This document shows positions 24,868 to 52,335 of a stretch of DNA of 64,000 bases, piece after piece (position 1 is the stretch's first letter; every line of letters begins with the position of its first letter). The stretch spans positions 12,555,110-12,619,109 of the forward strand of contig JAKTNV010000014.1 in assembly GCA_022747635.1 (NCBI GenBank), given 5' to 3'. The stretch is from Hetaerina americana (Eukaryota > Arthropoda > Insecta > Odonata > Calopterygidae). Under the pieces are notes generated by a model. That model was not told the DNA's origin, searched no databases, and worked only from the letters and a program-made list of their open reading frames with translations. The translations under genes and the position numbers were made by a program.

Positions 24868-26296
24868 ATGAAGGAAGTCCCCAAAGTTAAATCTGAAACT
24901 GATATGTTCATATTCTTTTCAATTCCAGCGATGGTCTCCTTTTGGTGGCTCTGCTCAGAGGAAACGTTTGCCATCACGCGTTCGCAGAAAAAGAAGCAAT
25001 AGAAATTTTCTAATTATTTTCATCGATTTTCTACTCTAATTTTCCACAGACATTCGGGACTCTGGTGTGTATAACACTGGTGTGATTTTACTTGTTTCGA
25101 TGAGGAAAATAAAGCAGGCGTTGGCCAGACAAAGGTGGAAAAACACCGTACTGCAGAATGTAAAGACTCACATTTAGCCGCGATGACCCGCAGATATTTA
25201 TGGCATCTTCTCCGGGAGAGATTATTAACGCTCAAATATAAGGTTCGAATATCAAAACGTATTTATCAAGAGAATGTTTTTCCCTTCTCGGTGGTATTGC
25301 TACGGAACCCAGGCGCTGAATATGCTAATCAGGTTCGACTCTCTCTCCCTTCTCTCAACTGCAAATAAACACCGGAGTTGGCTGGGCAGACATCAAAATT
25401 CCTTTAGAATAACACATATCCCGTCTCGCAGAGAATAAGCGCTAATGTTGATAACCAGCAAAGAAGCTCGGCGAAAAAAAAGCCAGCTCTCGAGTTCGCA
25501 ATTATCATAAGCTTATTATTTTAAGTGCCTATCCTTCAGAAGCAAATCAAAAATGAAGGAGAGTGCAAGTAAAATGAAAAGCACCTAGGATTATTATTCT
25601 AATTTCTCCCCCCTCCTGACTTATGTAGCAGGGCCCTGATATGTTCAAAGGAATAAAAAATAATATATCAGTTATGAACAGAGTTTTTGGCAAATTTAAA
25701 ACCGTTATGTTGATTATTCTTGGGTGGTAAATTTAAGCGAGAATTAAATGAAACTGAGTGATATTCAAATAAATTTCAAGTCAGTTTCAACTATGGTTTT
25801 TCTATGAGTAGAAAATATTGGAATTTTGCGTCGTACCGTCTGATGTCTACTAGGTCACGCTGGATTTTCGTGAGTCAAAATATGCCAAATTTAGGTCCGT
25901 ATCCACCAACGCTTCATTTATTTCAATCACTTAACACTTTTACTCGGAAATCATTCCTTATAATTAAGTAATTCTTACTAATAATTAGTGACCACAGGCA
26001 TCCACATTCCCTGATGCATGACTTATTACTCTGACCAGCATACTTGATGACAGTCTGACAATGGAATACTACCGAGTTTCACTTTAGTAACCTAAAAAAT
26101 GGTATGATTATGTTGTGACCCAAGAAAAAGCATAAATTGCTGTTGTTGAAACCGTACGGGTGTCGATATTAGATTGAAGTAACAAGTATACGAACTTTCC
26201 AGCGGTGAGAGAATTTATATGGCGGCTTATGTTAGCGGATGAAAACTAAGAAATATTTAACAGAGACAACGAAAAATTTAACACTCTAAAATGAGC

Positions 26297-26333
26297 GCGA
26301 AATGTAAAGCCTGTGACAGACTTTACATTTCGC
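26297..26333. repeat. Perfect 13-bp hairpin
   Basis: GCGAAATGTAAAG (26297-26309) is followed 11 nt later by its exact complement CTTTACATTTCGC. It could be a foldback remnant; it has no T-run. Confidence 0.6.
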
Positions 26334-26740
26334 CGTGACGAATGCTCACGTGATTATAGGCAGCGATCTTCAATCTAAAATAAAATATTTCTTTCGTCTC
26401 AAATAAAGAAGAAATATCTTGAATAATCTTGAAGCGATGAAATATTCTCACAAGAAAACCTACCAGAGCACTCGCCAGCGTCTATTTGCTCTGAGCTTCC
26501 CTCTTGGATCCTGCTTGACTTTTCTTTTCGCCGCTGGGAAAAACTCAACCTCCCTTGAACCACTCGCGCAGACACACCTCCCCTTCCACGGGGCCCTTCG
26601 CTGACCAGCCTACGCAAACAGGTGTTAAGTTATCCTCCATGGAACTCTCCATCGAACGATGGCATCAGCTTCGCCCCGGCAACCCATCCCTTTCTTTTGG
26701 AAAGATCAGACGAATATTATTAATATTATAATTATCCTGC

Positions 26741-26827
26741 CTCTTTAGGATTTCTCCCAACAAACCCTTCTCTTCGCCCACCATACCAAATACTTCCTCA
26801 TTTGTTTTCCTTTCGGTCCATTTTACA
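26741..26827 (-). pseudogene. Short internal fragment of the RTE-like LINE
   Basis: About 87 bp match the complement of 34470-34556 of the LINE, covering GGTATGGTGGGCGAAGAG and GTTTGTTGGGAG. Both ends are cut. Confidence 0.75.
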
Positions 26828-27901
26828 TAATATATCATAATTAGAGAGATTAAAGGTAGAACAGATTTAGGATACCATTTTTTCTACGAGTGATAAGGGG
26901 TCAGAATTACATTGGCCAACCTCGGTAGGGTCATAATCGGGTCAAAATTATTCTGATGTGTATTAACTCCCTGCCACACACCCTAGTGGTGGCTTGCAAG
27001 GCACCAAAATAAAATAAATTATTTTCACGTATTATTTCAGTACGTGTACGCTATAATGTGATGTTACCGCGGGTTCCAACAACGCTAAAGTCGGTGCTTC
27101 TACTGGCGGAGACTGATTCAAATTTTTTCTATCATAAAAGGGCAAGGATATTGATCAATGAATTGATCAAGTCCGGTGAACAGTATGATGAGCTTGGAGA
27201 AGGAGACAATTTAGAGTAAAAGTAAAAGAATTTAGAATCTTTGTATTCCAGACGATCTGCACTTCGAAATAGTGTTAGAGGTCGAAACAGGGTAGGTAGT
27301 GTGCCTATAACAATTATCACTATGCGTATAGGTACCTGTATATCTGGTGGGAATGTCGATCAGTATCAATGATGGACGGAGGGGACCCCTCCATAGTCCT
27401 TTTTATAAAGACAATTTCAATTTAAATTCTAATTGCATACATTGTTGACTTTTGTTAGTATTTCCGACGAATATAAAAATATGATATGCGGACGTGTTGG
27501 CACTCTCCACTGGAATAAAAGGTGATCACTAAGAAAGGGAGATAGATTACCGCCATGGTATATACGATGGATGACAGCCAATAAACGTTTTCCAAGGTCA
27601 AAATGAAATAAGGTATTGGTGGTCAGGAGCACTTCAGATAGGTTTAATGGTTAATTTTTAACTTTGAATCGGTTAATTATAATATTCACCCATTAAGCTT
27701 TCTGCATCCGAGATGGCTTGGCGACGGAGAAAATATCTAAAAATACCATCAAAGATATTCGATGCTATGCGCAATGTCATAATTCTTTCTTTAAAGAAAA
27801 ATAAGATTAGAATGTACAAGCACTTAGAAAGTGCCCGCTGGTAAAAGGCTCAAGCACATCTTTAGGATTCATCCCGAATTCTAGCTTTGGACCAAAATTT
27901 A

Positions 27902-41950
<14,049 letters not shown>

Positions 41951-42133
41951 CTCAAATAAGAATTGCTATATCAACTGAAAAATTTACTTAATACTTTGAT
42001 AATACCTTTTAATTAATTGTTCCCTAATAACTATCAATTAGTCCCTATAGATTATGCCTCCAGCTATATAACTGAACAGGTGGTCAAAAATCTTATATCA
42101 AGTATAAGAAACAATTAAACATGTTTTATTTAC

Positions 42134-42136
<3 letters not shown>

Positions 42137-42226
<90 letters not shown>

Positions 42227-42236
42227 TATATATATA
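42137..42236. repeat. (TA)n microsatellite
   Basis: About 100 bp of TA repeats with one GATA interruption near the end. Confidence 0.95.
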
Positions 42237-42902
42237 TTGGTACTTTATTGGTTATTTTCCTGAAACAATTAAGAGAAGTAGTAAAGCTGATAGCAGTGAA
42301 AAAATAAATTCAAAATGGCATCCCTAAGTTTTAATAAAATGTTCTCCATCACCAAATAATGTGATATAAACTATCATCTATAGAAGTACTACAAGATTTC
42401 CTTTGTGATCTATTCATTTGAACACAAAGAATATATAAGCCTGATTGGTGATACCACCTACTGACCACCCAACCTGATGTCACCAGAATGCCTTCTCAAT
42501 ACCAGTCCTCACCAACCGAACCTGCCAATCACATACTGAATGATATATCAGTGATTTATAGGAGTAAGGACTATGTTTTTATTATGCATCATTTTCACCT
42601 TCTGTCCCCATACACATTGACTCCGCTGCATGTAACAGATTTGCATATGTAATTCCCTAATTCATTTCTTGATAATTAATCTCACATAAGTGTATCAATT
42701 ATTTCATGTAAAAATCTTATTCATACATTATGAAGAATTATATTGCAATAATTACGAAATATTCTTAGTAAGAAAAAATGGCTTAGTTAAAAAACTATGA
42801 TTATCCATAAATTTCTAGGACCAAAAAAAAAGATTACCACCTTTTAAAACTTTGCTTGAGTTACAAAAGTAATTGGGTTAGTATAAATTATTGTCGTAAC
42901 AC

Positions 42903-43154
42903 TAGAGTAATTAACCCGGAAGTCAGTTTAATAGGTGAGGAGAGAGAGAGAGAGCACCTGGTACTGAGCCCAATAATGTGTAAAATTTACACAACGTGGC
43001 AGGTAGGGGGGGCTAGTTCCTTTTCCTGAGCCACCGGCCCCTGGAATATCTAAAACCCACAAAACCCCACAGGATTCCCAGAGACATCACTCGGAACCAA
43101 TCTGGTCCTCTGGTCAGAAACCCAACGCTCTACCCACTAAACTATCATGTCCCT
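42903..43154 (-). repeat. tRNA-derived SINE, family 1, copy f
   Basis: A reverse, diverged copy: CTGGTACTGAGCCC, CACAACGTGGCAGGTAGGGGGG and an A-box complement GCTCTACCCACTAAACTA. It contains a (GA)n expansion near 42945. Confidence 0.75.
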
Positions 43155-43399
43155 TCAAATAGTAAAATAAAAGTTAAAATAGTTTATAAAAAAGTTAAAG
43201 TGAATGTTGAAGTTCTCAATAATATTACAGAAATTAGGGTGAAAGGCAGTCACCTTTCATTGAGGAATATCATTAAACATTAGGGAATGTTAATACGAAC
43301 AATGACAATGCATGGACATCGATTTTTTCATGTTCTAGTCAAGGGACAAGGGGTGAAACTACGGAAATCTCAGGAGAGGCACTATGTGAGACTGGATTA

Positions 43400-44040
43400 T
43401 AAATGTTAGATAGGATGTGCTACCGGTGGAATCGAAAAACCTCCCCACTTTCGACTATTGGAAATGCATTACGGGGCGGGGAGAATGAATTGTCCCGAAG
43501 GGAAACGGACTTGCCTGCCTCTTTTCCAACTCATTCCTCCCCTGGCCGCAAGGCGGCAGCAGCTTTCATTCTATCCCTCTTCATCGCATGTGCGAGTCGT
43601 AAAGTGGGCACTTCGCCTGATTCGTTCATTAAAAGCTTTCTCGGAACCTTCCCCGCTACGTTCCCTGGGAGGTGGGAAGAGCTCAAGAACCCGGAACGAG
43701 GGAGTGCCTCCGCGGAAATGGAGCGAATCCTTTCTTCTTCTTCTCCTTACCCCACCCCTCCTTCTACCCCACCCTCATCCTCACGCCCCTGGTTCACCTT
43801 CGAACGCCCATCCCTCCTCCTCTAATTGAATCGCAATGGATTAACTCTCACGGAAGATGTTCGGAAATACCAGGGGAAACAGAACGATGGCCTCCTCTCC
43901 CCCTCCCCACGGTCGCGGAGGACGAACGAGGCATCGCTGGCATGATTATTGCACGACCGGACTTTTGTTTCTTTTCCCCCACTAATGACGCAAACGCTAG
44001 CATATCAAAGCGTCACCACCCATGGATTAAACTCCACGCA
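43400..44040. other. GC-rich island without a convincing gene
   Basis: Pyrimidine-rich stretches make overlapping open frames in several phases. None shows a recognisable domain or splice-bounded structure. It could be a promoter-associated island. Confidence 0.35.
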
Positions 44041-44572
44041 AAAATTTGACTGATATATCATGAAATTTTCATTAATTTCAATGGAAAATCGCTGAAAACG
44101 CCACAAAATTTTAAGTAGAAGGTGGCCACATATTTCAGTGAATCCATGTACATTAGGGGATTTCAAATAAAATTGAGGAGTAGACGATCTCATATTTAAA
44201 AGTCTCCACCGAAATTAGTGGAATTCCACTAAAATAATTATATGATCACATATGTTATTGATTCCATTAAAAGCAATGGGTGTCGAAATCACCGCAGTTT
44301 AGAGGATGCTTGAGTTGATGTTTCTTGCATTGGCTATTCCCCAAAAATTTAATGGAGTGCTCCATAAGGGTAAGGACAGTTTTCAAACAATACACGGCTG
44401 GCGTAAAGGAACCAAAAAAATATAAATAATCACAAATACGACTCGAACTTCGAATGATAAAGATCGGATTGTAGGATACAATTATGATCTTTTCAACGGG
44501 TAACAAGGCCGCTAATGGCACCAATTATATTACATACATTGAATGATATTGCGCCATTGAAATATTTCTCTG

Positions 44573-44806
44573 ATGGACAGTCTCATCCATCGAACGGGTG
44601 TGACTTCAGCGCCAGCCGTTTACAGTTTGCCGTCTACGTCAATGATGCCTTCAGTTTCATGCTTCAAAGAGGAAACTGATGGTACTGTGACAAGACTTAC
44701 ATCAGGGCCCTGGTCGGTAACAGGAGTTACAGGGGCAGTTTATCCAATGTTCAAACTTGTGAACGTTGTCGATGACACCAGAAGATGTATAAATTATACA
44801 TATTAA
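44573..44806 (+). CDS. Uncharacterised short open frame, possible exon
   Basis: An open frame of 77 codons contains SCFKEETDGTVTRLTSGPWS and ends CINYTY-stop. It is less AT-rich than its flanks and not a repeat seen elsewhere here. A donor-like TCG|GTAACA lies inside it. No family is recognised; it may be a chance frame. Confidence 0.22.
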   Translation: MDSLIHRTGVTSAPAVYSLPSTSMMPSVSCFKEETDGTVTRLTSGPWSVTGVTGAVYPMFKLVNVVDDTRRCINYTY

Positions 44807-44809
44807 GTA

Positions 44810-46361
44810 AACACACAATACTCCATATTTTACTTCGATAACCGTGATCATGTACACGAAAATTTTGAAAGAGTCTAACTAACATCACCTTGAGTCGATA
44901 TTTTATGATAATGAACCAGTGGTGTCAACCTCTCATTCACTGAAGGTATAAACTTAGTCTCGGTGTAGATTTCACGATAAATATTGCTTGTGCTATCTGC
45001 ATACTCAAAATTTTACGCAGTAGTTTTTTGATTTTTCAAAGACACAGAAGACTTTTGCCAGATAGCCAGGATACTTATAAACATATAGAGGTAAAAGTCT
45101 TTTAAATCATGATATAAACGACCTAAAGCAAGATTTAAACAAAGTATTTGTTGCAAAAATTCACTTCGAGAGAAAGAATGGAATAATTGGAACCAGCAAA
45201 ACAGCTATTAACACCAAAGAAACTCAGTAATCTTCAATTCCTGAACTCAAAAACTAAGAAGACACGCCTCTAATGTATCGTATAGACGACTGATGTGTCT
45301 ACCGAAGCTTTCATGATATTTACTACATAAATATAATCGTGAAGTCATTACCCATGAGAAAATATGGAAACACCACGGCTGCAACAATCAAGATGTAAAC
45401 TTCTCGAGAAAAACATTAATAAGTGCGAGCGTAAACTTAGTTTTAATCAATAAAATGACTAAGCCGAATGATAATTATTATCTGTTTCCAAAAAATTAAC
45501 AGCTAATCTGCCCTTAAGTAACGAGAGTCTCTTAATCTAAGTTTTTCATGCAGGCATTTAATGACTTCTAAAGTAATAAGGAATGAGAGTACTAATGATA
45601 TATACATAATGTGGAATTCCTAGATTGATGAAAAATGAATTAGCGTTTACTTCTTTTTAGGAGAAGAGACGTATTATTACTATAGTATATCCAGTGTCAA
45701 TCGACCATTCACAACGGATATCTATGCATGCTCTTAAAGTATTATAATGTTAATCAATGATTACTTTCCTGACAAGCTAATTTAGTTGATCTGAATGGTG
45801 TTTCATAAAAATATACACCTAAATGATTTCAATTTTAGGTGGTGTCCATCCCAAAAGTTTATTTTATTAAGCAACAAACTTCGTTTATGACGGGTAACTA
45901 ACACAATTCAAAAGAAACGTTGGACAGGGAAATTTCAGATGCGTAACTACCACACAATATTTCTTGTTTCTTTAAACATGAATAATAATTCGTAATCATT
46001 TTATGTTAATAAATAATGAAGTGAGAATAGTTTAAGAACGCTTTTATTATACCGAATATAGCGTCATGATTAGTCAATAAGAACAAAAACAAAAATGGCA
46101 ACATGATGTATACTATAAGACAGTACATACTGTTTTTTATCTTGACTATATATTAATTGGAGAGTAAGATACGCAACACTTTTCGATTTGAAAAAGAGAA
46201 AGGAATAGCCTACCTTCACCAAAGGCTGCTTGGAAATGAGATTAATGAAACATGTTTCCATACTTAAAATTTTGCAATTTCCATCCAAGATGCTTCAACA
46301 ATGATTGTTTGTAAACAATGGTTCGTTTGGAAATTATGGGTGCCAATTAAATTTTAGCAGG
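44810..46361. other. AT-rich DNA, nothing recognised
   Basis: No repeat, gene or structured element could be supported. Confidence 0.45.
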
Positions 46362-46443
46362 CCGAGGATGCAAGCCAATTGCAACAGTGTGGATATGCCG
46401 ATGTTTCCGTGGATTGTGAAGATACTTCATATTTTCAACTCTT
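46362..46443 (+). CDS. Candidate small exon
   Basis: The acceptor TTTTAGCAG|GCC and donor CTCTTAG|GTATTA bound a frame reading AEDASQLQQCGYADVSVDCE and on to FQLL. The composition (acidic, two cysteines) is protein-like in an AT-rich area. The next possible acceptor, TTTTTCAG at 46873, continues in phase for 20 codons to a stop at about 46935. No start exon was found. Confidence 0.28.
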
Positions 46444-47874
46444 AGGTATTATATCGATTTCATAATTACTCAGGTTAAGATAAGAGTTATTCAAACCAAG
46501 TTTGAGACTGCACATACTATGAAACGCAAGGAAATACATGCATTGAGCTCAATGATTTTCATATTTTCCAACCCGCTTGAAGGTAAAAATTACCCATCGT
46601 TGAGAACTTTGGCGTTTTGAGGAATAAGAATAATTCCCCCGCACGTACACATATGTCGTAAATTTATCTACAAAATCTGATATCAGAAACAATTTTGGGG
46701 CGAATTTCACATGCCAACTCCAAATTTCAAAACCAACACTTAAATGGTTGGGCTGATTACACCACGAATTTACGAGTCTGTGAAAACAAACACGTTTAAA
46801 ATACTTTTGACCATCAAAGCTTCCTTTGAACTCTTCGAAAAACTTAACAGGTTTCAATTTATTAATTTTTCAGAACACAACCAAGCATTTAACAAAAAAA
46901 AAATCAGGTACTCCGCAAGGGCCAACACGTATTGAGGTAAATATTATACGTTCGTTCATTACTTTGTATACCCTATTTAAAGCTAAAAAAAACAAAAAAA
47001 ACACCCATATTTTTCTCTTTTTCAATCTGTGACGTAGATTCAAAGCAATAAGCGACATTGAAGTGTTTTTCAGAGAATCGGTCGAACCGATCCTTTTCAC
47101 GGCGCTTGGGCACTCCTGGCGGGTATACTTACAACCGCTATGAGATTCCATGAGATTTTATCACCGTCCCATGAGATTTATTGTCCCTGAAGGATAGTAT
47201 TCTCTATAAATCATATGCGTATTGAATTGATTCAATTTACGATTAACCATCAACCACCTTCTTGCCATTTCTGAAATTATTTCATTTCAATCTTTAAACT
47301 GCCACACGCCCTTGCTTGGATAAGGTTTGCTCGTAGACGTAAACCTACCTCCTGATAGCCATCTCATTCTGGTCCAAGTGACACATTACTAAGTAAAATA
47401 TATGAATGTATTACTGATTACCAATATTCCGTTATGGCGTCGACGTTTTCTCTCTTCCTTTGGAAATTACTCCAATTGTAATAATTGAAGTACATCAATA
47501 TGATATTTCGCAACTGAAATACATTATATGAACGCTTGTCTTAATAATAGCATTTTTTTAAACATTTCTTGCGAAATCAATCAGAAGTTCAACATGTTTA
47601 TGTGTACATTTCTCATGCGAACTCTATGGGGCTAATACATGTTGTGCCAACACTTTCAAAAAGGTGTAAAAAAATGAATAAGCACACACATGATTGTTTA
47701 CATGCACGAATATAAATGTTTTTTATTATTTTATTATTATAAATACACATGTGCTAATAGACACTGTCAGGTGGCACACAAGTCCCAAACAATTGCAAAA
47801 TATAATACATTTTGCACAAGTTTACTTTTATAAAAATATATACATATTCAGACTTAATTATAGGCAATACCTTC

Positions 47875-47996
47875 AATGAATAAATGATCGAAGCACTTTT
47901 CCACTTGATAGTTTCCACTTATCAAGTGGAAAAGTGCTTCGATCAGTTTTTCATTGTGTTCGACTTCCACCACATCACGCCTGAAGCTACTCAATT
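47875..47996. repeat. Hairpin repeat related to the element at 38167
   Basis: Inverted arms of about 30 bp (CGAAGCACTTTTCCACTTGATA and complement) surround a 9-nt loop. The right end has CGACTTCCACCACATCACGC and GAAGCTACTCAATT, the complement of the 38167 element's end. The hammerhead core is absent. CCTTC flanks both sides (47870-47874, 47997-48001). Confidence 0.7.
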
Positions 47997-48001
47997 CCTT
48001 C

Positions 48002-49490
48002 TAGTTTAATAATCATGTAATTAGCCTAAATAAGAGGCAGTAGAATAACATGTCTGGTTTAAGACATACATAATAATACTTTAATAATGTTTTCTAAAAT
48101 TAATGCAAAGAGGACTAGTTGTGAATGTAATGTTTAAATCATTCAATTTGTATTATTAATACTGTCTTTAAAGTGTTGCATGAAAGAAGACGTAATAACA
48201 ACCGCGATGCATGATGGAGTACGTGGCAATCTATGCAGTAAATCATGCTCACAATATAAAAAAAACCATTGCGTATTTTATATAAACTATTTTCAAATAA
48301 AGAAAAAGAATAATTATTAATGCTCTAAATATTATAGCTTGAAATTAAAAGTACATGCAAAGACTCATAAAAAGCACATTTATAATGAAAATTAAGATCC
48401 TACTTGATAAACGCGAAAGAAAGAAGGCCAAATTACGTCGTAATACAATATATATTCAATATATTCATCAGCAGTAAGTGGCAATCAAAACAACAAATAA
48501 CATTGACGTAGTTCATTTAGAAACTACCAACGATTGTTCTAATAATTTTATACCGTTTATAGTAAGATATGCAGGAGAAAATTTCATTATATGTTGGAAA
48601 TAAAAAATTCTGAGGCCTATAATATTTATTTGATGAAAAGCACAGAGATAATCCCGAAAAAGTAGAGGTTTGTTTTTTCTCATGGGTATACACTTAAGAA
48701 TACATTTTATAAATATTGCATATTTAAGATAAATTCAGCTTTAGATTCACAGCCTAGGAACATTCATATGATTACTGTACAAGTATAATTGCAATGAGTA
48801 AAAATAAAATGTTTCTCATTCATACGTTGACAGCCCAGCATCCTATTAATGGTATATATGGTCAACGAAATATGGGAAAAATTACTCTGGGGCAAGTGAA
48901 GGTCACATTCTTCAATAAGATTTGTTTACATCTCTAGCCCCTTCATAGTCTTGCATCAATTAACTCTCAAAGTTGTCCAAAAACATTGAACAACCACGGT
49001 TAGCCGTGGTGGTATTGCTCATTCTTAATTCAGACCATGCTTCATGCCAGACCAACCACTCACGGACCAATCCACTCCCGCTTTCTCCATATTAGTTTTA
49101 CAATTCAGTTTTATGGTATTCAATAAATGAGTATTAATTTTATATTCTCGAAAAATTATTTACAGGACACAAATAAACTAATATATAAACTATGTAAAGA
49201 ATAAATAAAACGATCCATATGCTATGTGTTAACACGTATGAAAGTATCACATAATACGATAAAAATGTTTCCAGTTTTGATTGCTGATTTTCAAGCAAAC
49301 ATTACATTTATATTTGTGATCATCTCCGAATTAAGTGACAGTGGCTCATCACTCCGAAGCCTTCAAATTTTTGGCTCATCTGTTTGATATCCGTGTAACT
49401 ACATATGACGACAGCTGTCCGTGCACATCAACCCACCACATTCCTGACACGACACCACCCCAATCACCCCTCATCACTTCACGGTAAACT
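48002..49490. other. AT-rich DNA, nothing recognised
   Basis: No gene or repeat could be supported. Confidence 0.45.
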
Positions 49491-50390
49491 TCCCGAGAGG
49501 AGGGAGCCCGACTTCGAGGGTTAATTGCGCGGGAGGAATCCGAAACGTTTCGACCGTCCCCTCCTGGTCTCGAGCAAGAAGACAAAAGAGTGCCGGCCAC
49601 CCCCCCCCCACCCTACTCTTCAGCCTCTTCGAGCCCCACTTCCAGAGACATCAGTCGTAAGGAGTGGTATCCGCTCCTGGGAAGTCACGGAGTTGGATCG
49701 ATGGCCTTGCTAAATTTTTGAGGCCCCCGTGTCGATATGGGGTGTGGTTGGGGTCAGCGCAGGGAGGTCAGCGTAGGCGGAAGGGGGAGGGTGGAAGGGG
49801 CTGGCGTTGGAGGGGCCGACTTAAACCGATTACGGCGATGATGCAGTGCCCTTGTCCTCGCTCGGCGGGCCCTCCTCCTCCTCTCCCCCTCCTCCCCCAT
49901 ATCCGAACGGCCACTGCATCTCGCCCTTCCCACCCAAAAAGCCGTCTTTCTCATCTCTCCCACCGCCACCGATCTCTCTCCTCTCCTGCGCCCCCCCCCA
50001 GAGTCCCCTCCCAATGCCACACCCCCACCTCCTCCTCCCGCCCTCCCACCTCGTCTCCTCGCAAGCTGGACACGGCAATCGGACTTCGCGCGCCTGGGCA
50101 TCCATCTGGCCCTTCTCCTCTAATCATCTTTCGCTTCCAATGGAGAACATGGCGCTCCCGAGGATTGGGGGTGGAGGGAGGGGTTGGGAGGAAAGGGGAG
50201 GACGCCGTGGCTCCTTCTCCTTTTTGGTGGACTTTGGCGTTTTGGCCATGACAACGCACTACGTCAACTCCGTCTCTCTCCCCCTCCCTCTTCCCCTCCC
50301 TCTCTCACCCTCTCCCACTCCTCCCTATTCCAATTACCGCAACTGGAAAAGCTCGGTGCGACGTGACACTCGGGCCGTGCGATGAATATC
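49491..50390. other. GC-rich, strand-asymmetric island
   Basis: G-rich (about 49740-49830) then C-rich (49870-50060 and 50270-50340) tracts give many overlapping long frames on both strands, as low-complexity GC-rich DNA does. No domain is recognised. It may be a CpG-type promoter region of a gene not visible here. Confidence 0.35.
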
Positions 50391-52235
50391 GCAAATTAAA
50401 TAAATTGATGAATTGAATATCGCAAAGGTGTCGATGCAAGGACGGTGCGATATTTATGAACGGCATCGGAATCAAATCGCATGTCGCACAATAAATCGGC
50501 GCGCACAGGAGTTTACCCATTGAGCAATCCACTTGGAAGATCGACTTTTACGTGTATTACGTAACCACTCCTATCTGAATGCACTATCGATCATGTTCGA
50601 GTTCAATACTTGGACGTAGAAGTCGCTTTCTGGAGGTTATCCGAGTGAGCTCGTTTATTTTAGACCGAATTCTTCGGATTGGATTAGTAAACAGAACTTA
50701 CATGAAAATGTTATTTTTTCATTGCGAGTATTAAGTAAAATACCTTTACATCTTCATTTAATCATAATTTAATAAAGGATATAATTTTTTATGTAGATTC
50801 TGCGCTGTGGAACCATAGTTACTTGAGGTAATGTATACTCATCCGTTGATCATATCGAATACATAAACAGGATTTTTTATTAAAACTTGAATATATCTGG
50901 TGTTGGAATCAATCAAAATTGATTAGTTACGAGTCAGGTCTTGTCTGTAATAGGGCTTAGGAAGTTATTATTAACGAAATATCTATGGCATGCCAATTTG
51001 CTCGTCTCCAAAGACTCTTGGAAGAATGTATACAATGAATCCTATATAACAGCGCTATATACTTAGCATATTATTTATTGTATCAAAAGCTTACATTGAT
51101 TGATGAATGTAGAATAACCCCATGTAAAATAGCACGATGCGATGAATCACATTGCTTAGAAATCCATCGGGGCATTACGATAAATCATGTGAACGTTCAA
51201 TTCATCGCATTATCGCAAAGTCCTACCTGAAGTGTAGCTTTTTTGTTCCTTTTCTCTCTTTCTGTTGATCCTAATTTCAATTCAAAAACCTTTAAATACA
51301 TATTTTTCAAGTGATTTCGAGAATTGTGACCGAGCGTAATGCAATAGGTATTTTTTATTGACTCGCAATCCCAGAAAGTAACTCTGAACTCAAAATCAAG
51401 GAAACCAACGACTTGATGACGTTACGATTGGTCAGAAGAATCAGTTCAATTCGTGAAATGATAGAATTTTAATGAAAAATTATTTGAAGCAATTTTTTAA
51501 ATGCCTCAATTCAAGTTTCTAATGACATATGTAAAGTGTTATGAGATATTTAGAAACTGAACTGACGCCGATAAAATAGAGCACCATGATCGGTCTAATA
51601 CGCGTTTAAGAAAATAAAAGTTTCCTAATAGCTATCCTGTGCAGTTTGGAAGAACCCATCAGTACTCTTTATGTGCTTATATCGCTGTAATAATTTACAA
51701 ATTGGTGGGTGATAGAACGAAAAAAAGAGCTGACGCTAGTTACATTAGCAAATGAGTGAGGCGCTGTTACGATGCAAAATTTAAATAATAATCAAAATAT
51801 TTGCAATTGCATTCCACGACTAAACAACTATAAAATTGGGAAAAAAGGACAACTTTCATTGGCTCAATTAATACAGAATAGTGGGTACTATAGTTGGTAC
51901 TATAGTGGGTACTTAGATGAGTACTATCTCTCATCCGAATCCCTTTCAATAATTCGCCACATTGTACATTCACGTACTGGCTTACCAGTGAACTGCTTAC
52001 GAGAACACGCCCTTCCAAGCACACCAAAACTTATTTAAGCCCGGCTGACTGTTTTCGCAGCACATTTTCCGATATTGCTAGGGACCTCTTAAAACCTTCC
52101 ATACATCTTCTCTTTTTAAGACGTTACGACCTCGAGAAGAAAGAACGAAATCCCTAGTCCGGGGAAAACGAACCCACTTGATTTAGAAATCGTGGAAACA
52201 CTAAGTGAGTGGCCATCATTCTTCCCATTGCGGGA
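50391..52235. other. AT-rich DNA, nothing recognised
   Basis: The only structure is a short minisatellite at 51888-51925 made of near-repeats of AGTGGGTACTAT. Confidence 0.4.
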
Positions 52236-52335
52236 GCTTTGGGATAGGGAGGAGATAGGGTGGGGGGAAGAGGGCGCAGGAGGGGAGGGGAAGGAAAGGA
52301 GGCGGGGAAAGAGGGAAGAAGGATCGGGAGTGGCA
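52236..52335 (+). repeat. Purine-rich G-tract (quadruplex-prone)
   Basis: About 100 nt almost all A/G on the + strand, with many GGG runs (GGTGGGGGGAAGAGGG, GGAGGGGAGGGG). It fits a G-quadruplex or triplex-forming tract. Confidence 0.6.

Larger units (their letters stand above)
24104..26734. other. AT-rich DNA downstream of lipocalin B
   Basis: No gene is recognised. The supported structures are the hairpins at 24774-24867 and 26297-26333. Confidence 0.5.

Noticed and set aside
42430..42560. A further upstream exon of the proline-rich gene (frame CDWQVRLVRTGIEKAFW, - strand)
   Set aside because: The only donor gives phase 2, which does not fit the phase 1 needed by the exon at 41950.
43403..43829. 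140-codon frame
   Set aside because: It overlaps a 123-codon frame in another phase; composition-driven and without motifs.
49664..50385. 195- and 179-codon frames in the GC-rich island
   Set aside because: Low-complexity proline/arginine/glycine products overlap in three or more frames on both strands, with no domain or splice evidence.
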